The notes beneath the pieces are model-generated. The model worked only from the letters and a program-made list of their open reading frames with translations. It was not told the DNA's origin and did no database searches. From assembly GCA_900696645.1 (NCBI GenBank), contig CAADGV010000004.1:62001-126000 (forward strand): a DNA stretch of 64,000 bases, read 5' to 3'. Shown here piece by piece: positions 1-8,188 of this stretch. The DNA is from an uncultured Chlorobiota bacterium. Its GTDB lineage: Bacteria; Bacteroidota; Ignavibacteria; UBA10030; UBA6906. Within the stretch, counting starts at the first letter, position 1; each line of letters begins with the position of its first letter. The position numbers and the translations under genes were made by a program.

Positions 1-488
1 ATTTCTACTATCGAATAAGCGGCGTGAAGATTATGATTCCGTCGCTTCGCGAACGGGTCGACGATATCAAGCCTCTCTTCAGTTACTTTCTGAGCAAATA
101 CACACCCCCGACAACTGCAGTGTCCTTCTCCGTTTCTGACGAACTCCTTGATGCTTTGCGACGCTACCGGTGGCCCGGTAATGTTCGCGAGCTTGAGAAT
201 TGCGTGAAACAGATACTTGCAAAGTCAAGCAACAACATGCTGAATGTGTCTGATCTTCCGTTCCCGCTTGAAAGTGCCCCCGCAGGCACAACGTGCCGCG
301 TCTGCCTCGGGACACAGTTTGCCAACTTCACGAGGTATTCTCAAGCTGAGACACAATTCAAACGGGCCTATTTATCGGTTCTGATGGAGCATGTCGGAAA
401 TAACATCCCGCTTGCAGCGAAGACGGCCGGGATGACACCCCAAGGACTTCGTAAAGCACTCAAAGCCTTGAGTTTGGACAAGCACTGA
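1..488 (+). CDS. Sigma-54-dependent transcriptional activator, C-terminal part (cut by window edge)
   Basis: This is the end of an NtrC-type activator that hydrolyses ATP to open sigma-54 promoters. The reading frame is open from the window edge (first full codon at base 3). It carries the late AAA+ signature YYRISG...IPSLRERVDDI and the sensor-II segment RWPGNVRELENCV. A Fis-like helix-turn-helix follows at the C-terminus (NNIPLAAKTAGMTPQGLRKALKAL). The N-terminal sensory region and Walker motifs lie outside the window, so the signal it responds to is unknown. RpoN is encoded at 13.2 kb and a candidate -24/-12 promoter lies 120 bases downstream, in front of the next gene. Family assignment is secure. 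Confidence 0.93.
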   Translation, partial: FYYRISGVKIMIPSLRERVDDIKPLFSYFLSKYTPPTTAVSFSVSDELLDALRRYRWPGNVRELENCVKQILAKSSNNMLNVSDLPFPLESAPAGTTCRVCLGTQFANFTRYSQAETQFKRAYLSVLMEHVGNNIPLAAKTAGMTPQGLRKALKALSLDKH

Positions 489-607
489 TTTCCACCATCC
501 GGCGCTCTGCGGAAACTTATGTTGCCAAGAAAGTAACCTGAGTTTCTTCACCACCCACTTCTATCCCCTTCTGCATTCAAAACAACACCATTTTCGCCGC
601 ATATCAC

Positions 608-622
608 TGGCACGTCGTTAGC
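608..622 (+). promoter_or_regulatory. Candidate sigma-54 (-24/-12) promoter
   Basis: The bases read TGGCACGTCGTTAGC. They match the consensus TGGCACG-N4-TTGC with the invariant GG and GC ten bases apart and one mismatch in the -12 element. The site ends 28 bases before the zinc-ribbon gene start, where a transcription start about 12 bases downstream would be expected. An activator gene lies immediately upstream and rpoN is in the same window. No experimental proof. Confidence 0.55.
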
Positions 623-649
623 GGGAGCTAACCTGATTCCACATTTTGC

Positions 650-916
650 ATGTCTCTTTCCCCAAGAAGAGCGGTGATTCATAGCGCGGCCAATAAGGAT
701 CGGGATGTTGTTGTACGAAGCCGGTACAAGCTCTGTCCGCACTGCGGCAATTTCTCCGAGTTCTCGGCGGAACATATATTCTGTATTGTTTGTGGCGTCA
801 AGTTGCTTGAAGAATGCAAGCAATGTCGGGAGCCGATCATCTATCCAACGGCCCGATACTGTCCGGCTTGCGGAACGCAGTTGGTAAGAAACGGGAGTGA
901 TCCAAAACCTTCATAA
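650..916 (+). CDS. Small double zinc-ribbon protein
   Basis: This 88-residue soluble protein has two zinc ribbons. The first is formed by CPHCG and CIVCG and the second by CKQC and CPACG, with spacing typical of treble or ribbon zinc folds. The eight cysteines suggest binding of two zinc ions. No catalytic domain is present and the function is unknown; such proteins often act as adaptors or nucleic-acid binders. The ATG has no clear Shine-Dalgarno sequence, as is common in this lineage. It lies just behind a sigma-54 activator and a sigma-54-type promoter, which suggests that it is a local target of that activator. Confidence 0.7.
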   Translation: MSLSPRRAVIHSAANKDRDVVVRSRYKLCPHCGNFSEFSAEHIFCIVCGVKLLEECKQCREPIIYPTARYCPACGTQLVRNGSDPKPS

Positions 917-1090
917 CTCCCAAGGGTTTGCAGCGGGAATATCTATTGCTCAACTAATTTGTTCAACGCTTAGAAAGGGGGTATTGACGCACTTTGTATG
1001 ACACGTAAACCTAATTCTTCGGTTGAGATCCCCCGTCTCACTAACGAGAGAGAGACTCAACATACTATTCATAATTCAGGAAACATAGCT

Positions 1091-3787
1091 ATGAGAATCT
1101 TCTTTTTGTGTTTTGTCGTTGCCCTCATAGTCCTTGCTGAAACTACACCGGCGACAGGACAACCGATGGGCCCGAATCACCAACGCCCCGCCATTGCGGC
1201 ACCGGACATCACAATGCCGATTTTTTCAGGGTCCAATACGGGCAAACAAGTAGTTCAACCAATGCCAAACTCCATGTTGACTCTCTCTTCGTCACTCTTG
1301 AATGGAGGGAATAGGCTCGTGGCAACTCAGAACGCCGACGGGGGTTGGGGTTGGCCGCTGACAGGCGGGAGCGCGCTGAACACGGTGGGTCCAATCGCCA
1401 TGGGGATGGCTCATGCGTACGAATATACAGGAAGCACATCGCAGAAAAACGGTCTGGCAAAAGCGGGGATGTACCTTCTCGCAAAAACAAACAACTTCTC
1501 GCCTTCGGATGGCTACCTTGCAACAAAGTTGGATAAAATCTTTGGTGGAACGACATACACAAATCATGTCAGGAACAATTTTTATAATAAACTCGCCGCG
1601 GGAACATATAACCGAAACGGAGCAGGAATCCTGTTCAACACTGCAAGTTATGTTCAATCGATCAGAACTGCCAGGGCCAATCAATCAATACCAAACCTGG
1701 CTGCATGGGATATTGGGATGGGTCTCGTGGGAGCGGCAGCGTGCGGTGCACCCACGGTAGACTGGGTTGGCGGAACAAAAGCGGAAATAGACGAGTTGAA
1801 TGGAAACGATTATTACGACGTAATTGGCCTAGCCGGTGCACTTTACGGGCTGGCGTACGTTAACGAGGAATTCGATCCCACTTCGGGACAGCATGCTGCG
1901 GCAAACAGCATTTCAGATCTCGCTGCAACCCTCGCCAGCTACCAAATCAGCGGGGGTGGATTTACTTGGAACTCGAACTACATGAGTTCGGGAGATGAGA
2001 CTATTCAAGAGACTGCTTACTCGATCCTCGCACTAAATCAGGTGAATCGTACAGCATTTCTCACGAACATCCAAGGCGCGGCTGACTATATGATTGGTAC
2101 TCAGCTTGGTACAGGAGGGTGGAAGAACTGGTCAGGAGACGTTGAAAACAATGAGATCACAGGTGAAGCACTCTGGGGGATCGGCGTTGCTTGGGCCACA
2201 GTCACAGTTACCGTCAATGATCACAACGGCGCTGGCATCTTCGGAGCTTCTGTCAGATGGGCAGATGGCTCTTGGCATGGTGTGGGAATCACTGGTATGG
2301 ATGGAACACTATCATTCAACATCCCGAACCCAAACTGGGGAAAAATCGCAGTGACCTATCATCAAGGGACTGTTGAGAAATCGAAGGCCCAGTGCATAGC
2401 TGAAAGCTATACGTGGCAAACAGTCCTCGCAAGAATCAGACTCCTGAAGAACGATTGTTCAACAGTCATTTCAGAGCCTGTTGGCGGCACGGTTTCTCAG
2501 GGAGGGGGCTATTGGGAGACAATTGGTAATACGGGGGCCTTGGGTCATGTAGATTGGGAAGTTTTCAGCGACCGCACTTACAAATTCCGAATGAAGTATC
2601 ACCAAGCCTCTCAAGAAGCATTCTTTACTATCCCCGCTGGTGGCGGCAATGCAGATTTCCCAACTTCGCTCGTCCAAATAAACTACAATGGGTTGATTGA
2701 AATGAACTTCGGCAGCTGGGGCAACTACTATACGAATCCCATGTACCTGCTTCCGGTTAATCATCCATTGTATTTCTCTAATGGGGGCGGACGAACTGGT
2801 CCGATCAATCTGACCCCAACTGCTTGCGGCACAGTCACAAATTCTTATGTGTCTCTGAAGGTGTTAGATGAGGCTAACAAGGGCGTCCAAGGTGGTAAGG
2901 CTACACCTGCATACGCTGGCGTGTGGGGCACGACCCTCGCAGGTCAAACGGATGCAAATGGAAACCTCTTTTCACCAATTCCCCCCGGTTTCACAAAGAT
3001 TAGCATGACTGTTAACCAAGGAACCGTCGAACAGTCACTCGCCCAATTGACCGCTTCCAACTACACTTGGAAAACACAAATCCTCCGTATCTGGTTGAAA
3101 GATCATAGCGGCAACGCTATAACCTCAGGGGGAACTCTTCGTCAAGGTGGAGGATATTGGTACGACTGGGGCAGTCTGAATGCCTCTGGCTATCGGGACA
3201 TCCAGCTGTTTCCAAGCACTTACAAATTCGAGGTCACCTACAAATACACTTCAGAGACCAAGTTTCCAGTCGTGGTAGCAAATGCCGGCGTAGAGAACTA
3301 CTACTTCCAGACCGGACAGGTATTCGGATCTTGCATCACCGAATACTCGACAGGGGCTTGGAGAACATTTACCAATGGGATGGAATTGATGCCTGGGACA
3401 TATCCCTTCAAGTCCCCATCTCAATCCGGAACCATCGTCGCGGGCGCAGTCACCAACCTTACGTGTCCATTGCCAAAACCAGGACAAGACGGCACTGCTG
3501 CAATTCCAACTGAGTTTGCCCTGTATCCGAATTATCCAAATCCTTTCAACCCTTCCACTACAATTCGGGTAGCACTTCCGGTTGACGCAAGCGTGAGCCT
3601 CGTTGTGTACAACACGCTCGGCCAAAAAGTGGCGGAGTTGATGAGCGGAACCGTAGCAGCCGGGTATCATGATGTTACGTTTGATGCCAGCAACCTCGCA
3701 AGCGGACTGTACATCTACAGAATCGCTGCCCAAGGAATTGTCGGCAAGGAATTCAACAGCGTCCAGAAAATGTTGTTGATGAAGTAA
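1091..3787 (+). CDS. T9SS cargo protein with alpha-toroid (prenyltransferase/squalene-cyclase-like) domain
   Basis: This is a secreted protein of about 898 residues. I start it at the ATG at 1091, which opens a clear signal peptide (MRIFFLCFVVALIVLA); an in-frame ATG at 998 would bury that signal. Residues about 66-370 contain QNxDGGWGW, GGGFTW and QLGTGGW repeats, typical of alpha/alpha toroids of the prenyltransferase, squalene-cyclase or pectate-lyase type. Residues about 370-800 hold beta-rich repeats, including two copies of a QGGGYW...YKF module. Residues about 803-898 are a type A T9SS sorting domain (YPNYPNPFNPSTTIRVALP, GLYIYRI, ending MLLMK). It is probably exported by T9SS and anchored or released at the surface. 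The enzymatic role, if any, is unknown. The next gene shares the same module. Confidence 0.8.
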   Translation: MRIFFLCFVVALIVLAETTPATGQPMGPNHQRPAIAAPDITMPIFSGSNTGKQVVQPMPNSMLTLSSSLLNGGNRLVATQNADGGWGWPLTGGSALNTVGPIAMGMAHAYEYTGSTSQKNGLAKAGMYLLAKTNNFSPSDGYLATKLDKIFGGTTYTNHVRNNFYNKLAAGTYNRNGAGILFNTASYVQSIRTARANQSIPNLAAWDIGMGLVGAAACGAPTVDWVGGTKAEIDELNGNDYYDVIGLAGALYGLAYVNEEFDPTSGQHAAANSISDLAATLASYQISGGGFTWNSNYMSSGDETIQETAYSILALNQVNRTAFLTNIQGAADYMIGTQLGTGGWKNWSGDVENNEITGEALWGIGVAWATVTVTVNDHNGAGIFGASVRWADGSWHGVGITGMDGTLSFNIPNPNWGKIAVTYHQGTVEKSKAQCIAESYTWQTVLARIRLLKNDCSTVISEPVGGTVSQGGGYWETIGNTGALGHVDWEVFSDRTYKFRMKYHQASQEAFFTIPAGGGNADFPTSLVQINYNGLIEMNFGSWGNYYTNPMYLLPVNHPLYFSNGGGRTGPINLTPTACGTVTNSYVSLKVLDEANKGVQGGKATPAYAGVWGTTLAGQTDANGNLFSPIPPGFTKISMTVNQGTVEQSLAQLTASNYTWKTQILRIWLKDHSGNAITSGGTLRQGGGYWYDWGSLNASGYRDIQLFPSTYKFEVTYKYTSETKFPVVVANAGVENYYFQTGQVFGSCITEYSTGAWRTFTNGMELMPGTYPFKSPSQSGTIVAGAVTNLTCPLPKPGQDGTAAIPTEFALYPNYPNPFNPSTTIRVALPVDASVSLVVYNTLGQKVAELMSGTVAAGYHDVTFDASNLASGLYIYRIAAQGIVGKEFNSVQKMLLMK

Positions 3788-3845
3788 CGCTCGGGCATGC
3801 CGACTGACGCGGTGTGTCATAAGCATCCGATCCGGCAAGAAAAAA

Positions 3846-3877
3846 CGTAGGGCACTCCATACAAGGAGTGCCCTACG
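3846..3877 (+). terminator. Perfect hairpin terminator after the 1091 gene
   Basis: A 13-bp perfect stem (CGTAGGGCACTCC and its complement) closes a 6-base loop. It is preceded by AAAAA and followed by CTGTTTTC, so it could act in either direction. It lies 58 bases after the stop codon. The rest of 3788-4147 shows no gene, only a weak promoter-like site that I rejected. Confidence 0.8.
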
Positions 3878-4147
3878 CTGTTTTCTGAGACAGTGAGCAG
3901 GAAACTCCAGTTCTCAGGTAAGAAACTCTGGTTTCTCTGTTCGTATTCAAGGCGGCAAAAAGCTCAATCAAATGGCGCTAATTACTTATTGAGTTAGCGG
4001 CACAGCTTTTGGTCACCCTTCAAAGGATGCAAACATCCCGTTCAATCCAGTTGCAGCGGGGCGAGATCTCTTCAACATTTCTTCTTTTGTCTCGTGAGCT
4101 TGCTTAAAAAATCAAACCTCCACATTACATTCGAGGGGAGTATCATC

Positions 4148-6613
4148 ATGAAAAGAAACAACTACGCTCTCGCTACCTTTGCCATGTTTCTCCTGCTGCT
4201 TACTACAATATGCGGGACTTTCGCACAAACGATTTCCGTTACGGTTTGCCTCAAAGCAAGCGATGGAACAACCGGTTTGCAGGGAGCAACTATTGAATAT
4301 GCGCCCGGAGGCACGTGGTACACATTCGGAACCACGGGTCCGGACGGGTGTACAACACTCGGGCTTGATGCAAACTATACTAATGTGAAGATCAGGATAG
4401 CGTACAACCAAGCAAGTCGGGAGTTGATTCAGAACATCCAAACGAATCCAAACTACGGTTTTCAAACCAGCGAGACGTTCGTTCAAGTTATTGATCACCT
4501 TGGCAATCCAATTTCCGGAGCACTTGTTAGTCAAGGGGGCGGGTACTGGTATGATCATGGCTATACTGGCACTGACGGCAAACTCATGCTGCAGATGTTC
4601 TTACCCCAAAACTATAAATTTAAGGCAACAGTTAACCATACTGCTTTGACCCTTGAAAACCAGCCCATGCCTGTAGTCTATCAAACCGGCCTAGTTAAGC
4701 GCGACAATGTTTACGTAGGAACAATCAGATCTGGCCTCATTGGCGGTTGGCAATATTTATGGCCGACCCCCGGTACAGGTGTGGAGATGTTGCCCGGAAC
4801 GTACTCAATTCAATACAATCCGGCTCCAGCAGGAGGTACGCCGGAGGAGGTTACCGTTGTTGCCGGACAGACAAAGACTATTCCTTGGGGAAGCGCCGTC
4901 ACCTCTTACACATTGATGTATCTCGCAGGTTCGGGCGGTACAATCACCGGTACGACCCCGCAGACAGTGAATTCAGGAGGAAATGGAACAGAAGTAACGG
5001 CAACGCCGAATGTAGGTTATCACTTCGTTAGTTGGAGCGACGGTGTCTTGACCGCGTCCCGCACCGAACTGAACGTGACAACAGATGTGACTGTTGCAGC
5101 CACCTTCGCCATCAACACCTACACCCTGACATACAACGCGGGCACAGGCGGCACAATCACAGGCACATCACCGCAAACGGTGAACTACAACGAAAGCGGG
5201 ACTGAAGTAACGGCCACGCCTGATGCAGGCCATCACTTCGTTGACTGGAGCGACGCTATGCTGACCGCATCGCGAACGGATGCAAACGTCACAGCAGATC
5301 TCACCGTGACTGCAAACTTTGCTCTCAATACGTATGAACTGACGGTCATATCAGCGCTGGGCGGTTCCATTACAACACCTGCATCATTACCGGCAACCGT
5401 GGAACACGGCGTCCCTACACCGATAACAGTAACGCCTGTGTCAGGTTACACGTTCAATGGGTGGACAGTTGAAACAGGTGCGGCAACCATCGCTGATGCG
5501 TTACAGCCAAACACAACCGTAACGTTGACCTCAGGCGATGCCACTGTTAAGGCAACGTTCACGGCTCTTCCCGGAAGCGTTTGTGGTACAGTGAAAGAAG
5601 GCACAGTTCCGCTGGAGAATGTAAAGGTCGAGCTTCGCGACGGGAATGGCGAATTGGTAGACTGGCTTTACACCAATACTGCCGGGTACTACTGTTTCAA
5701 CACCGTCAATCCGGACAACTATCAAGTTCTCATCGTCAAGCCGCTCGGCTACGCCATTGATCCGAACTATCAGAACATAGCCCTAACGCCCGCAGAGACT
5801 AAAACGGTGAATTTCCTTCTCACAAATGTCGTCTTGTGCAACAGGGCAAGGGATTTCTCTTATTGGAAGCATCAATTCGAAACGCACAGATGTCGCAGGC
5901 ACAATTGGCAGGAAACCCTGGAAAAACTTAACGGCTACATTGCAGCCGTGCACCAGTACTACACCCCTCACTTCCCGATATTTGCGAACCTGACGGACAA
6001 GGATGATTGGGAAGATCTCTTCACGATGCGCAGCAATCACCCGATGCGAAAGAAGGCAATCAAGCAACTAGCCGCACTCGTGATGAACTTCGTTTCGTTG
6101 AAGATCGGGCAAAACACTATCGTCACCAGAGACAATAAAACAGCAGGTGATGTCTTGACGTACGTGTCCCAACTCGTCACCAACAGCAACCCGAATGATG
6201 ATAACCTCGCCCGTCAACTGGCGAAAAAAGTCAATGATGGAGATAAAATTGCTTCCGGAATCGTGCCTGATGGATCGATTCTCTACAAAGGAGGAAACGG
6301 CTATCGACAGATCAACTGGGGCTTTGACGTTCCAAGGGAGTATGCTCTCGAGCAGAACTACCCGAACCCGTTCAACCCGACGACGATTATCAGATTTGCT
6401 GTGCCTGTTGACGGAAGTGTGAGCCTTGTAGTATTCAACACTCTTGGCCAACAAGTTGCAGAATTGATGAACGGAACGGTGAAGCCCGGAACGTATGAGG
6501 TTCAATTCGATGCATCGAATATTGCCAGTGGCTTGTACTTCTGCAGAGTTGTCGCAAGAGGGTCGGATGGAAGTACGTTCAGTAACGTCCGGAAAATGCT
6601 GATGATGAAGTAA
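4148..6613 (+). CDS. T9SS cargo protein with InlB-type B-repeats and a YWKHQF module
   Basis: This is a secreted protein of about 821 residues. The ATG at 4148 is preceded by a strong Shine-Dalgarno sequence (GAGGGGAG, 7 bases upstream) and opens a signal peptide ending TTICGTFAQ. The middle holds one QGGGYW module (about residues 110-230). Three divergent InlB B-repeat-like units follow (YTLTYNAGTGGTITG...TATPDAGHHFVDWSD, about 254-474), then a carboxypeptidase-regulatory/SdrD B-like domain (about 476-556). Next is a helical, basic module beginning YWKHQFETHRCRRHNW (about 566-715) that recurs in the gene at 45.8 kb. The end is a T9SS sorting domain (QNYPNPFNPTTIIRF...MLMMK). It is likely an adhesive or structural surface protein. 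Confidence 0.85.
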   Translation: MKRNNYALATFAMFLLLLTTICGTFAQTISVTVCLKASDGTTGLQGATIEYAPGGTWYTFGTTGPDGCTTLGLDANYTNVKIRIAYNQASRELIQNIQTNPNYGFQTSETFVQVIDHLGNPISGALVSQGGGYWYDHGYTGTDGKLMLQMFLPQNYKFKATVNHTALTLENQPMPVVYQTGLVKRDNVYVGTIRSGLIGGWQYLWPTPGTGVEMLPGTYSIQYNPAPAGGTPEEVTVVAGQTKTIPWGSAVTSYTLMYLAGSGGTITGTTPQTVNSGGNGTEVTATPNVGYHFVSWSDGVLTASRTELNVTTDVTVAATFAINTYTLTYNAGTGGTITGTSPQTVNYNESGTEVTATPDAGHHFVDWSDAMLTASRTDANVTADLTVTANFALNTYELTVISALGGSITTPASLPATVEHGVPTPITVTPVSGYTFNGWTVETGAATIADALQPNTTVTLTSGDATVKATFTALPGSVCGTVKEGTVPLENVKVELRDGNGELVDWLYTNTAGYYCFNTVNPDNYQVLIVKPLGYAIDPNYQNIALTPAETKTVNFLLTNVVLCNRARDFSYWKHQFETHRCRRHNWQETLEKLNGYIAAVHQYYTPHFPIFANLTDKDDWEDLFTMRSNHPMRKKAIKQLAALVMNFVSLKIGQNTIVTRDNKTAGDVLTYVSQLVTNSNPNDDNLARQLAKKVNDGDKIASGIVPDGSILYKGGNGYRQINWGFDVPREYALEQNYPNPFNPTTIIRFAVPVDGSVSLVVFNTLGQQVAELMNGTVKPGTYEVQFDASNIASGLYFCRVVARGSDGSTFSNVRKMLMMK

Positions 6614-6648
6614 CGGGAACGGTTATCCCGCAACTCCGCTGTACACAG

Positions 6649-6679
6649 AACAAGGCATGCCTCAACAGCATGCCTTGTT
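6649..6679 (+). terminator. Hairpin terminator after the 4148 gene
   Basis: A 12-bp perfect stem (AACAAGGCATGC and complement) closes a 7-base loop and is followed by TGTTGTATTC. It lies 36 bases after the stop codon and before the phosphomutase gene. Confidence 0.75.
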
Positions 6680-6715
6680 TGTTGTATTCTGACTCATTGC
6701 ATCTCTTCGCTTGCT

Positions 6716-6805
6716 TCCCTAAATTGAAATCCAACAATACAGGGCAAATTCCAAACTCCCACAACCAAATTCCAAATCCCAAAACTCGAATCCCAAAACC
6801 TCTTT
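6716..6805. repeat. AAATTCCAAA-rich low-complexity element
   Basis: The stretch before the phosphomutase gene repeats CAAATTCCAAA and AATCCCAAAA words. A similar element, built of the same words and partly self-complementary, lies at 41200-41305. The words resemble dispersed extragenic repeats I know from environmental genomes. This one supplies the whole upstream region of the next gene, which has no visible Shine-Dalgarno sequence. Confidence 0.45.
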
Positions 6806-8188
6806 ATGTCTCTCATGATCTCCATCTCCGGCATCCGCGGGATTGTCGGGGAAAGTCTTACGCCCGAAGTGGTTGTGAAATACGCGGCAGCATTTGGCGA
6901 GTATTGCAAGAGAGTCAATCCCAAAAGCCCCGAAGTTGTGCTGGGGCGGGATGGAAGAATCACAGGCAAAATCATCGCAAACATCGTCTCTTCCACCCTC
7001 CTATCCACCGGCGTGAATGTTCGTGCCATCGGCATTTGCCCGACGCCGACGGTCGCCCTCGCCGTCGAGAAACTCGGAGCAACCGGCGGAATCTCCGTTA
7101 CCGCCAGCCACAATCCGATGCAGTGGAACGGACTGAAATTCTTCGCTTCAACAGGATTGTTTCTTGATGCGGAGGAAAATAAGGGAGTCTGGAAGATTGC
7201 CGACAACAATGCGGCAACATTTGCTTCGTGGGAGAAGATCGGCACGCATACGGCCGATGATTCGTGGATTCGCAAACATCTTGATGCGGTGCTTGCTCTC
7301 CCTTATCTCGATATAAAAAAGATCAGAAAACGAAGGCTGAAAGTTGTGCTGGATGCAGTCAATTCTGCGGGCGGCATCATCACGCCTATTCTTCTGCGGG
7401 AACTTGGTTGCGAAGTCATCGAAATGAACTGCGACGTGAGCGGCGTATTCGCCCACACGCCGGAGCCGATTCCCGAAAACCTCACCGATTTGTGCGATCG
7501 GGTCAAGACGGAGAAGGCAGATATCGGCATTGCGGTTGACCCTGATGTTGACCGGCTTGTTCTCATTACTGAAAAAGGCGAACCATTCGGCGAGGAATAT
7601 ACAATTGCCTCGGCAGTCAAGTTCGTATTGGAAAAGGAAAAGCAGGCGGGTCGTACATACACACAATCTGTTGTTGTCAATCTCTCAACCACTCGCGCCA
7701 TTGATGATATCGCTGCGCAGTGTGGCGCGCAAGTCCACCGTACGCCCGTTGGCGAAATCAACGTCGCCAAACAGATGAAGAACATCGGCTCAATTATCGG
7801 AGGCGAGGGAAGCGGCGGCGTTATCTTCCCTGCTGTACATACGGGTCGGGACGCCATTGTTGGAATTGGATTGATTCTGCAATTGCTCGCCGAGTTCGGC
7901 GGAACTGTTTCCGAACTCAAATCGAGTCTGCCTCAATATCAAATAGCAAAAGGCAAGATTGAGTTGGGCAAAATCTCACCCGACGAGGCACTGGAGAGAA
8001 TCCGGCGGTCGGTTGGCGTTGATGCACGCGTCAACACCGATGACGGTCTGCGCATTGATTTTCCTGACTACTGGGTTCATCTTCGCAAATCCAACACCGA
8101 GCCGATTGTACGCGTGATTGCCGAGGCACGAACAATGAAACAGGCCGCGGAGATTGTTCAGCAGTTCAAGCAACAAGTTCTGACGTGA
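6806..8188 (+). CDS. glmM: Phosphoglucosamine mutase / phosphohexomutase
   Basis: This 460-residue enzyme belongs to the alpha-D-phosphohexomutase superfamily. It interconverts hexose 6- and 1-phosphates, most likely glucosamine phosphate for cell-wall precursors. The phosphoserine loop TASHNP contains Ser101, the metal loop is DPDVDR, the sugar-specificity loop is GGEGSGG and the phosphate-binding loop is SNTEPIVRV. The GGEGSGG loop resembles archaeal-type or phosphomannomutase members more than the GEQSGH loop of classical GlmM, so mannose or glucose phosphate remains a possible substrate. It overlaps the next gene by 4 bases. No ribosome-binding site is visible; an alternative ATG lies at 6815. 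Confidence 0.85.
   Translation: MSLMISISGIRGIVGESLTPEVVVKYAAAFGEYCKRVNPKSPEVVLGRDGRITGKIIANIVSSTLLSTGVNVRAIGICPTPTVALAVEKLGATGGISVTASHNPMQWNGLKFFASTGLFLDAEENKGVWKIADNNAATFASWEKIGTHTADDSWIRKHLDAVLALPYLDIKKIRKRRLKVVLDAVNSAGGIITPILLRELGCEVIEMNCDVSGVFAHTPEPIPENLTDLCDRVKTEKADIGIAVDPDVDRLVLITEKGEPFGEEYTIASAVKFVLEKEKQAGRTYTQSVVVNLSTTRAIDDIAAQCGAQVHRTPVGEINVAKQMKNIGSIIGGEGSGGVIFPAVHTGRDAIVGIGLILQLLAEFGGTVSELKSSLPQYQIAKGKIELGKISPDEALERIRRSVGVDARVNTDDGLRIDFPDYWVHLRKSNTEPIVRVIAEARTMKQAAEIVQQFKQQVLT

Noticed and set aside
935-950. GG-N10-GC spacing (GGAATATCTATTGC) upstream of the 1091 gene, as a sigma-54 promoter
   Set aside because: Only the -12 half fits the consensus; the -24 half lacks GCACG and the gene start is 140 bases away.
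3251-3838. 195-codon open frame antisense to the end of the 1091 gene
   Set aside because: It lies opposite the conserved T9SS sorting domain and shows no domain of its own.
3901-3940. Imperfect inverted repeat GAAACTCCAG...CTCTGGTTTC
   Set aside because: Pairing is interrupted and short; chance is likely.
3999-4012. Sigma-54-like GGCACAGCTTTTGG upstream of the 4148 gene
   Set aside because: The invariant GC of the -12 element is GG, which normally abolishes recognition.
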